Shown: one piece after another, positions 57,857 through 64,000 of the stretch | How positions within the stretch are numbered: position 1 is the stretch's first letter | Layout of the letters: each line of letters begins with the position of its first letter | Source: Klebsiella spallanzanii | Lineage (GTDB): Bacteria; Pseudomonadota; Gammaproteobacteria; Enterobacterales; Enterobacteriaceae | Reading direction: 5' to 3' | DNA length: 64,000 nt | NCBI RefSeq assembly: GCF_902158555.1 | Contig: NZ_CABGGS010000001.1 | Span: 620,001-684,000 of the forward strand | The notes under the pieces: generated by a model | What the model was told of the DNA's origin: nothing | What the model saw: the letters and a program-made list of their open reading frames with translations, nothing else | Database searches by the model: none | Translations under genes and position numbers: made by a program

Positions 57857-58339
57857 ATGAGTGATAATAATGAGCTGGGCATTCTCGCCCGCCGCAAAAT
57901 TGAAGCAGAAATAATCAAGCCGATTTACGACATCCTGGTGCGCGAGATAGGTAAAGCTCGCGCCCAGGCCGTTATCGGCGAAGCGATTGAAAACGCCGCC
58001 ATTGAGGCGGGAAAAGCGTTTGCCAGCCAGGAGCCGAACGGCGCGGATATCCAGAGCTTTGTCGCCCTGCAGTATCTGTGGGAGAAAGATAACGCCCTGG
58101 AGGTCAAGGTGCTGGACGCCGACGACCAGCAGTATAACTACAACGTCAACCGCTGCCGCTACGCCGAGATGTACCACGAAATGGGGCTAGGCGAAATTGG
58201 CCACCTGCTCTCCTGCGCCCGCGACGACAAGTTTATCGTCGGCTACGCCCCGGACGTGGAGCTGACCCGCACCACCACCATTATGCAGGGTGGAAAGTGC
58301 TGCGACTTCCGCTATCGCGTGAAAAAGGACCAGCCATGA
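57857..58339 (+). CDS. L-2-amino-thiazoline-4-carboxylate (ATC) hydrolase family protein
   Basis: The 160-residue cytoplasmic protein matches the ATC hydrolase family. In Pseudomonas, AtcB opens the thiazoline ring of L-ATC to give N-carbamoyl-L-cysteine. Visible family features are the N-terminal helices (ARRKIEAEIIKPIYDILVREIG), the NVNRCRYAEMYHEMGLGEIGHLLSC block near 104-128 and the TTTIMQGGKCCDFRY C-terminal block. The three Cys in those blocks and the His near 122 are candidate active-site residues. The ATG at 57857 has GAGG 7 nt upstream. Its gene overlaps the carbamoylase gene by 4 bp (ATGA). The family match is good; the true substrate is inferred. Confidence 0.8.
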   Translation: MSDNNELGILARRKIEAEIIKPIYDILVREIGKARAQAVIGEAIENAAIEAGKAFASQEPNGADIQSFVALQYLWEKDNALEVKVLDADDQQYNYNVNRCRYAEMYHEMGLGEIGHLLSCARDDKFIVGYAPDVELTRTTTIMQGGKCCDFRYRVKKDQP

Positions 58340-59577
58340 TAACCGTCAACGGCGAACGTCTGTGGTCGACACTCAACGAGATGGCCCTTATCGGCGCGAC
58401 GCCGGCGGGCGGCGTAACCCGGCTGACGCTGAGCGACGAGGACCGCCAGGCGCGCGACCTGCTGCGCCAGTGGGCGCAGGAAGCCGGTTTTCCCTGCGAA
58501 GTCGATAGCATGGGCAATATGTTTATCCGCCGCGCCGGTAAAAATTCGCAGCTTGCTCCGGTGCTGACCGGTTCGCACGTTGACTCTCAGCCGCTCGGCG
58601 GCCGCTATGACGGGATTTACGGCGTGCTGGCCGGACTGGAGGCGCTGCGCACGCTAAACGATCTCGGCGTTGAGACCGAACGCGATATCGTGCTGGTGAA
58701 CTGGACCAACGAAGAAGGGGCGCGCTTTGCCCCGGCGATGCTGGCATCCGGGGTCTGGGCAGGACAGTTTAGCGAAGATTTTGCCCTCACCCGCGAAGAT
58801 CGCGACGGCATCAGCGTCGGCGAGGCGCTGGAGGCTATCGGCTATCGCGGCGAAAGCCCGACTGCCGCCTTCCCGCTGCACGCCTGCTACGAAGTGCATA
58901 TCGAACAGGGGCCGATTCTGGAAGAAGAAGGCATTGATATCGGCCTCGTCCATGCGGCAATGGGTCAGCGCTGGTTCAACGTCACGCTGGAGGGCTTTTC
59001 CGCCCACGCCGGAACCACGCCGATGGGCAGCCGCCGCGATGCGCTGACTGCTTTCGCCGAGCTGGCGCTGGCGGTTGAGCAAATCGGCATCGCGCACAAC
59101 CCCGACGGCCGGGCGACGATTGGCATGGCGCAGGTGATCCCGGGATCACGTAACGTGGTGCCGGGCCGCGTGATGTGCAGCGTCGAGTTTCGTCATCCGC
59201 AAACCGCAGCGCTGGAAGCGATGGAGCAAGCTCTGCATGGCGCAGCTGGCGTGCTGGCAGAGCGCGGCGTGGCGACAAACGTCGAGCGTATTTTCGATTA
59301 CGCGCCGATTGCCTTTGACGCCGGGTGCCTGGCGCGCAGCCAGCGAGCGGCAGAGGCATTGGGCTACAGCGCCAGGACCATGGTTTCTGGTGCCGGTCAC
59401 GATACCTGCTATATCAGTAAGGTCGCGCCCGCCAGCATGATTTTCATCCCCTGCGAGAAAGGGATTAGCCATAACGAGGCGGAGAATATTCTGCCCGCGT
59501 GGGCGGAGAAAGGGGCCAACGTGCTGCTCAACAGTTTGCGCCTTGCTGCCGATGAGCAGGAGCCGGGTAGCGCGTAA
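58336..59577 (+). CDS. N-carbamoyl-L-amino-acid hydrolase (M20, hydantoinase/carbamoylase family)
   Basis: The 413-residue zinc-dependent amidohydrolase shows the metal ligands of the family. They are His and Asp in TGSHVDSQPLGGRYDGIYG near 78-96, Glu in NWTNEEGARFAPAM near 127, His in YEVHIEQGPILEEE near 190, and a C-terminal His in EKGISHNEAENI. It should remove the carbamoyl group from an N-carbamoyl-L-amino acid, releasing ammonia and CO2. In the Pseudomonas ATC route, AtcC does this with N-carbamoyl-L-cysteine, giving L-cysteine. The 4-bp overlap with the ATC hydrolase gene argues for a joint pathway. An allantoate or ureidoglycolate role is less likely, because no purine genes are nearby. 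Confidence 0.88.
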   Translation: MITVNGERLWSTLNEMALIGATPAGGVTRLTLSDEDRQARDLLRQWAQEAGFPCEVDSMGNMFIRRAGKNSQLAPVLTGSHVDSQPLGGRYDGIYGVLAGLEALRTLNDLGVETERDIVLVNWTNEEGARFAPAMLASGVWAGQFSEDFALTREDRDGISVGEALEAIGYRGESPTAAFPLHACYEVHIEQGPILEEEGIDIGLVHAAMGQRWFNVTLEGFSAHAGTTPMGSRRDALTAFAELALAVEQIGIAHNPDGRATIGMAQVIPGSRNVVPGRVMCSVEFRHPQTAALEAMEQALHGAAGVLAERGVATNVERIFDYAPIAFDAGCLARSQRAAEALGYSARTMVSGAGHDTCYISKVAPASMIFIPCEKGISHNEAENILPAWAEKGANVLLNSLRLAADEQEPGSA

Positions 59578-59588
59578 ACGAGCAACCC

Positions 59589-59618
59589 GCCCGCAGCCAT
59601 TCACGCTGCGGGCTATCT
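59589..59618. terminator. Bidirectional terminator between carbamoylase and sugar permease genes
   Basis: GCCCGCAGC and GCTGCGGGC form a perfect 9-bp stem with a 7-nt loop, followed by TATCTTT on the plus strand. It lies between two convergent stops. Confidence 0.75.
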
Positions 59619-59623
59619 TTGAG

Positions 59624-60655
59624 TTAATGCTTCTTGCGGTTACGCCGCATATCGATGGTTACCGCCGCGACGATAATGATGCCTTTAATAATATCCTGCA
59701 CGTAGGCGTCGACGCCGACAAAGGTAAACCCGCTTTTAATCAGGCCGAGGATCATCGCGCCGATTAAGGTCCCGGTAATGCGCCCCACCCCGCCCATCAG
59801 GCTGCTGCCGCCAATGACCGCTGCGGCAATCGCATCCAGCTCATAGGACATTCCCATGCTCGACTGCCCGCTGCTGACGCGCGCCGCCAGCACCACGCCC
59901 GCGAGGCCGGAGAGCGCCCCGGCGATGGTATAGACGATCACCAGATATTTATTCACGTTAATACCGGAGACCTTCGCCGACGTCATATTGCCGCCGATGG
60001 CGTACACGTATTTGCCATAGCGGGTATGTTTCAGGGCAATATGGAACACTGCGGCGACGACGAAGAAAATAATCACCGGCATCGCCCCCTGGCCGATAGC
60101 GGTAAAGCTGTCGGATAAGAAGCTAATCGGGTTGCCCTGGGTGTAATACTGCGCAAGACCGCGCGCCGACACCATCATCCCCAACGTGGCGATAAACGGC
60201 GGAATACCGGTGCGGGTGACGAGAAATCCGTTGGTTAAACCGCACAGCAGGCCGACGCCAATCCCGGCACCAATCGGAATGACCGCAGGCATATTGACCA
60301 GCGACGGGAACATCGGCGTCAGGCTGTCGGAAGTTTGTGCGAGGCTTGCCGCCACCACGGCGGCGAGCGCGATCACCGAACCGGAGGAGAGGTCAATCCC
60401 GGTGGTGATGATGACCTGCGTCACCCCCACCGCGATAATGCCGATAATCGCCACTTGCAGAACAATTAATATCAGTCGGTTGGTGTTCATTAAAAAGGAC
60501 TGGTCGCGCACGTACCAACCGGCAATTTCAAAAGTCAGGGCAATCACCAACATGACGATAAATATCCCGGTATCTTTCGGCAGCCGGTGGCGTAATTGCC
60601 CAAAGAAAGAGGGCTTATCATTGACCGGGGTCGCCGTTATTTTCATATTGCTCAT
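59624..60655 (-). CDS. Sugar ABC importer, permease (RbsC/YtfT family)
   Basis: The 343-residue inner-membrane protein has about ten hydrophobic helices of the ribose/xylose/inositol permease family. It shows GIIAVGVTQVIITTGIDLSSGSVIAL near 75-100 and YAIGGNMTSAKVSGINV near 215-230, where the ATPase docks. The GGSSLMGGVGRITGTLIGAMIL block lies near 285. The start at 60655 has GAGG 8 nt upstream; earlier in-frame codons lie inside the ATPase gene. The gap to the ATPase stop is 10 bp. The sugar is not certain. Confidence 0.9.
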   Translation of the reverse strand: MSNMKITATPVNDKPSFFGQLRHRLPKDTGIFIVMLVIALTFEIAGWYVRDQSFLMNTNRLILIVLQVAIIGIIAVGVTQVIITTGIDLSSGSVIALAAVVAASLAQTSDSLTPMFPSLVNMPAVIPIGAGIGVGLLCGLTNGFLVTRTGIPPFIATLGMMVSARGLAQYYTQGNPISFLSDSFTAIGQGAMPVIIFFVVAAVFHIALKHTRYGKYVYAIGGNMTSAKVSGINVNKYLVIVYTIAGALSGLAGVVLAARVSSGQSSMGMSYELDAIAAAVIGGSSLMGGVGRITGTLIGAMILGLIKSGFTFVGVDAYVQDIIKGIIIVAAVTIDMRRNRKKH

Positions 60656-60665
60656 TCTCTGTGCC

Positions 60666-62150
60666 TCAATGGGATGCCAACGACAAAATGGTTTCCTGGT
60701 CGGCGTCTTCTTTATCGAGGATGCCGGTAATACGCCCTTCATGCATCACCATCACCCGGTCGCTCATGCCGAGAATTTCAGGTAATTCAGAAGAGACCAT
60801 AATCACCGCAACGCCGCGGTTCGCCAGTTCGCTAATCAGATGATAAATTTCCGCTTTCGCCCCGACGTCGATTCCGCGTGTTGGCTCATCGAGAATCAGT
60901 ATTTTCGGTTGGGCTAAAAGCCAGCGGGCAATCAGCACTTTTTGCTGATTACCGCCGCTGAGGTTATTAATAATCTGATCCATGGTTGGAGTTTTAATAT
61001 TCAGACGGCGGATCTGCTCCATGCAGTCTTCGGCCATTTTGAGATGCTGAACAAAGCCGGTTTTACCGATATATTCTGGCATTTTGACGATGCTCATATT
61101 CTCCAGTACCGATAACACCAGAAACAGACCGGACTTTTTGCGGTCTTCGGTGAGCAGCGCCATGCCTTTTTCGATGGCCGTTGACGGCGAATCGATATTG
61201 ACCGGCATACCGTCGATCAGTACTTCACCGCTATCGGCTTGCTCCATGCCGAACAGGCTCTCCATCACTTCGCTGCGCCCGGCCCCCACCAGCCCAGCCA
61301 CGCCGAGGATTTCGCCGCGCCGCACGCTAAAGTTGATATCGTGAAAAACCCCTTTACGCGTCAAGTTGCGCACCGTCAGCACCTCTTCGCCAATGGTGTT
61401 ATTAAACTTGGGAAAGAGCTGGGTTAGCTCCCGGCCAACCATCTGAGTAATCAGCGACTGGCGGGTAAACTCGGTGGTATGTTGACTGCCAACCCAAGTG
61501 CCATCGCGAAATACGCTGATTTCATCGGTAATCGCGAATATCTCGTCCATCTTATGACTGATGTAAATAATGGCTTTTCCCTGCTGGCGCAAATCGCGAA
61601 TAATGGTAAACAGGTGCGCCACTTCGCTCTCGGTTAATGCCGAGGTCGGCTCATCCATAATCACAATATCCGCGTTCCAGGAAACCGCTTTGGCAATTTC
61701 CACCATCTGCTGGGCGGCGATACTTAACTCCCCCACCAGCCGGTCAGCGGATAAACGGATATTCAGTTTATTCAGCAGTTCCTGAGTCTGGCGGGTAAGC
61801 TGGCGATGATCGACAAAGCCATATTTCATCGGCTCACGGCCCAGCCAGATATTTTCCGCCACCGTCATATGCGGCACCAGATTAAGCTCCTGGTGGATCA
61901 TCGAGATCCCGGAGCGCAGCGCGTCCATTGTATCCTGAAACTGGACCGGCTCTCCTTTGACGCGGATCGCGCCTTTATCGGGGCGGTAGATCCCGATAAG
62001 GCATTTCATTAACGTCGATTTCCCGGCGCCGTTTTCGCCCATTAGCGCGTGCACCGTCCCCGGGCGCACGCGTAATGAGACATTGTCGAGCGCCTTCACG
62101 CCAGGGAAGAATTTGCTGATACCTTCGGCTTCAAGTGCAAAAGCGTTCAT
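60666..62150 (-). CDS. Sugar ABC importer, double ATP-binding protein (RbsA/MglA family)
   Basis: The 494-residue protein carries two ATPase halves. The first has Walker A GENGAGKST near 38, the signature LSIAAQQMVEIAKA near 140 and Walker B IVIMDEPTSALT near 160. The second half has a degenerate Walker A (GLVGAGRSEVMESLFG), then LSGGNQQKVLIARWLLAQPKILILDEPTRGIDVG near 394-428. This uneven pair is typical of ribose, galactose and inositol importers. GGAGGTGGACGT precedes the ATG. Confidence 0.93.
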   Translation of the reverse strand: MNAFALEAEGISKFFPGVKALDNVSLRVRPGTVHALMGENGAGKSTLMKCLIGIYRPDKGAIRVKGEPVQFQDTMDALRSGISMIHQELNLVPHMTVAENIWLGREPMKYGFVDHRQLTRQTQELLNKLNIRLSADRLVGELSIAAQQMVEIAKAVSWNADIVIMDEPTSALTESEVAHLFTIIRDLRQQGKAIIYISHKMDEIFAITDEISVFRDGTWVGSQHTTEFTRQSLITQMVGRELTQLFPKFNNTIGEEVLTVRNLTRKGVFHDINFSVRRGEILGVAGLVGAGRSEVMESLFGMEQADSGEVLIDGMPVNIDSPSTAIEKGMALLTEDRKKSGLFLVLSVLENMSIVKMPEYIGKTGFVQHLKMAEDCMEQIRRLNIKTPTMDQIINNLSGGNQQKVLIARWLLAQPKILILDEPTRGIDVGAKAEIYHLISELANRGVAVIMVSSELPEILGMSDRVMVMHEGRITGILDKEDADQETILSLASH

Positions 62151-62176
62151 ACGTCCACCTCCAAACCACTGAGCAA

Positions 62177-63100
62177 TTATTTCTGGTTGCGGTTCACAAA
62201 CTCAGCCATGTTGTCTTTGGTGATCAGTTGGTAAGGAACGTCGATGATCTTTTCCACTTTCTCGCCGTTCGCCAGCTTCACCGCGGCGTCGACTGCACCT
62301 TCGCCCTGCCCTTTCGCGTCCTGGAAAATGGTGGCGATCATCTTGCCGTTTTTGAGCATTTGCAGCGCATCAGGCGTGCCGTCCACCCCAGCGATAAGAA
62401 TGTGGTTCGGGTTTTTACCCAGCGCCTGCAGCGCGCCGATGGCCATTTCATCGTTATTAGAAGCGATAGCCTGAATGTCATCGCCGCTGGTCATCCAGTT
62501 GCTGACCACGTCAACGGCGTCGTTACGCATAAATTTGGCGGTCTGTTTTTGCACAATTTTGATATCCGGGTACTTGGCTACCACCTCTTCGACGCCTTTG
62601 GTGCGGTCGCGGGTCGATTCATTCGCCAGGTCGCCGAGCAGAATGGCGACGTTGCCTTTACCGTTCATCGCCTTGGCTAACGCTTCCATCTGTAAGCGCC
62701 CCGCCAGCACGGAATCGGAACCGACGTAGGCCATTTTGTCAGTCAGCTGCGCCTGCGGGCGGCGGTTCACAAAGACCAGCGGAATCCCCGCTTTGGTGGC
62801 CTGGTCCATAATCGGCTTCACCGCGTTGGTGTCGACCGGGTTGACGATAATCACATCGACGCCCTGGCCAATAAAGTTCTGCACCTGCTGTAGCTGCTGC
62901 GAGACGTCGCCTTTGGCATCTTCGACCTGCGACTTAACGCCATCTTTTTGCATCTCTTTTTGCATGGCGGTGCGCAGAATCGTCAGGAAGTTGTCATCGA
63001 ATAGCGCCATGGAAACACCGACCGAAATATCTTTCGCCATCACGACCGCTGGCAGCATGCAGGCTATCAAAGAGGCAACAACCGTTTTCTTGATATTCAT
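62177..63100 (-). CDS. Sugar ABC importer, periplasmic binding protein (inositol/rhizopine/ribose-like)
   Basis: The 307-residue protein has a signal peptide (about 1-22, ending VMAKD) and a class I sugar-binding fold. It shows VGVSMALFDDNFLTIL near 27-42, IIVNPVDTNAVKPIMDQAT near 84-102, PLVFVNRRP near 106-114 and IAGVDGTPDALQML near 236-249. The FVNRRP motif and the NPVDT segment resemble myo-inositol and rhizopine binding proteins more than RbsB. The substrate is therefore probably a cyclitol or pentose. It is the first gene of the three-gene operon and has AAAGGA before the ATG. Confidence 0.88.
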   Translation of the reverse strand: MNIKKTVVASLIACMLPAVVMAKDISVGVSMALFDDNFLTILRTAMQKEMQKDGVKSQVEDAKGDVSQQLQQVQNFIGQGVDVIIVNPVDTNAVKPIMDQATKAGIPLVFVNRRPQAQLTDKMAYVGSDSVLAGRLQMEALAKAMNGKGNVAILLGDLANESTRDRTKGVEEVVAKYPDIKIVQKQTAKFMRNDAVDVVSNWMTSGDDIQAIASNNDEMAIGALQALGKNPNHILIAGVDGTPDALQMLKNGKMIATIFQDAKGQGEGAVDAAVKLANGEKVEKIIDVPYQLITKDNMAEFVNRNQK

Positions 63101-63383
63101 AGTTGATCCTTTATTTACAGGTACATCGGTTAGGTAAGGTAAAATGAAAAAATAATTTCATTAACAACCCATATGAAATTTTTATAAGTAAATAACTGAA
63201 ATGAAAATTTTAAAACCATGCGTTAACGGAATTTTGACACACATCTAACATTGACGCATAAATGCGCAAAAAATGAGAGGCAGGCGACGGTTTAGGATGG
63301 GAGGAGTGAATGTTGATAGCCGTCTAAAAACGGCTGAATCACTCGAAGACTTAGGGGATATTTGAAACGCCAGGCGCGAACAT
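63101..63383 (-). other. Upstream region of the sugar ABC operon
   Basis: The 283-bp AT-rich region lies between the binding-protein start and the LacI-type stop. It contains the palindrome CGTTAACG at 63221-63228, a possible LacI-family operator, about 120 bp before the start codon. No open frame with a ribosome site is convincing. Confidence 0.4.
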
Positions 63384-64000
63384 TCAGTCGACGTTTTCAA
63401 CGCTATAAAGGATAAATTCGACCTTTCCATCGCTAAAGAGATGCGGTTGATAGCCGGTTTCCAGGTGATGCAGGGCCAGCTCCACCGCCAGGCGGGCGTG
63501 CTGGCGAGGGTTTTGATCGAGCGTCAGCGCCATTCCCCCCTGCGCCAGCTGTTCACGGGTGGTGCTGTATCGTTCATGGGTAATCCAGCAGCATTCGCCG
63601 TAGCGACGATGGCGGGCCAGCGCCTGCGCCACCTGCGTATTGCCAAGGCCAGTATTGTAGATGCCGACGACATCGCGATTACGGTTCAAAGACGCTTCCA
63701 GCAAGCGGTCGATTTGCTGCCGGTTATCCTCCCCCGCCAGTACCTCACCCAGTTGTAGATGAGGAAACCGCTGGCTGATGACCTCGCGAAACCCCTGAAT
63801 ACGCGAGCGATGGGCGCTGAAGTCCTGCCGCCCGCTGAGCATCAGCACTTCGCCGGACCGATGAGCCATCAGTCCCATCATCATGCCCGCCGTGCGCCCC
63901 GCCTGATGCTGATCGATCCCCACGTGACAGAGCCTCTGCGCATCGGGGAGATCGGTGACCAGCGTGATCACCGGCACGTTCGCCTCATGACACTGACGCA
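63384..64000 (-). CDS. LacI-family regulator, N-terminal part beyond the window
   Basis: The window holds about the last 205 residues, which form the effector-binding domain. VPVITLVTDLPDAQRLCHVGIDQHQAGRTAG, the first part of the second effector subdomain, lies near the edge, and ALTLDQNPRQHARLAVELALHHLETG is near the C-terminus. The pattern matches AraC-free LacI/GalR-type sugar regulators. The DNA-binding domain is cut off. It is in the same orientation as the sugar ABC operon and upstream of it, so it probably controls that operon and responds to its sugar. Confidence 0.85.
   Translation of the reverse strand, partial: RQCHEANVPVITLVTDLPDAQRLCHVGIDQHQAGRTAGMMMGLMAHRSGEVLMLSGRQDFSAHRSRIQGFREVISQRFPHLQLGEVLAGEDNRQQIDRLLEASLNRNRDVVGIYNTGLGNTQVAQALARHRRYGECCWITHERYSTTREQLAQGGMALTLDQNPRQHARLAVELALHHLETGYQPHLFSDGKVEFILYSVENVD

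Noticed and set aside
58336..59577. Allantoate amidohydrolase
   Set aside because: Same enzyme superfamily, but no allantoin or purine genes are nearby, and the gene is translationally coupled to the ATC hydrolase gene.

Overview
The window is a chromosomal segment from a member of the Enterobacterales, most likely Klebsiella, Raoultella or a close Enterobacter-type relative. The evidence is the romA-ramA/ramR multidrug-resistance locus (absent from E. coli K-12), a complete chromosomal sucrose operon scrK-YAB-R, an ERIC element of exactly 127 bp, BIME-type REP pairs with the usual core, and recognisable enterobacterial orthologues (ybdJ, ybdF, nfsB, ybdG/mscM, pheP). I see no rRNA, tRNA, CRISPR array, transposase or phage gene. 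Species cannot be fixed from the sequence alone.

Region 1 (1-23.8 kb) keeps the E. coli order ybdJ - ybdF - nfsB - ybdG - pheP as a backbone, with three blocks of accessory genes set into it. Between ybdJ and ybdF lie an exported enterochelin-esterase-like protein, a divergent FoxA-type TonB receptor, and ramA/romA with divergent ramR. Between nfsB and ybdG lie a DUF2157 membrane protein, an XRE regulator and a divergent DHA2 efflux pump. Between ybdG and pheP lie a LacI regulator, a LysR/SDR divergent pair, an Exc2-family lipoprotein, and a three-gene sugar operon (MFS importer, TIM-barrel isomerase, Gfo/Idh/MocA dehydrogenase) with twin palindromic operators. A P-type cation ATPase, cut by the left edge, and a 36-residue membrane peptide precede ybdJ.

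Region 2 (23.9-38.2 kb) is rich in iron and metal functions. A YncE-like lipoprotein and a TonB receptor sit behind a good Fur box, and a complete siderophore ABC importer sits behind a weaker one. Also here are an aldo/keto reductase, an amino-acid binding protein next to an M20 amidohydrolase, a DUF1593 exported protein followed by a ROK-type regulator, an RcnB-like protein, and an exported protein built from 11-residue repeats.

Region 3 (38.2-52 kb) holds a hipBA-type toxin-antitoxin pair with three copies of one 14-bp operator, the scr sucrose regulon with three ScrR operators, and a beta-glucoside PTS operon (EIIBCA, GH1 phospho-glucosidase, BglG-type antiterminator). The leader of that operon shows a CRP-like site, a near-consensus promoter, a RAT-like element and an overlapping terminator.

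Region 4 (52-64 kb) is the most distinctive part. A GcvA-like LysR regulator diverges from a seven-gene operon: a complete branched-chain-type ABC importer, a protein of the L-2-amino-thiazoline-4-carboxylate (ATC) hydrolase family, and an M20 N-carbamoyl-L-amino-acid hydrolase. The last two correspond to the two hydrolytic steps of the Pseudomonas route from ATC through N-carbamoyl-cysteine to L-cysteine, so the operon may import a thiazoline or carbamoyl amino acid and salvage it. It is followed, convergently, by a ribose/inositol-type sugar ABC importer and the C-terminal part of its probable LacI regulator, cut by the right edge.
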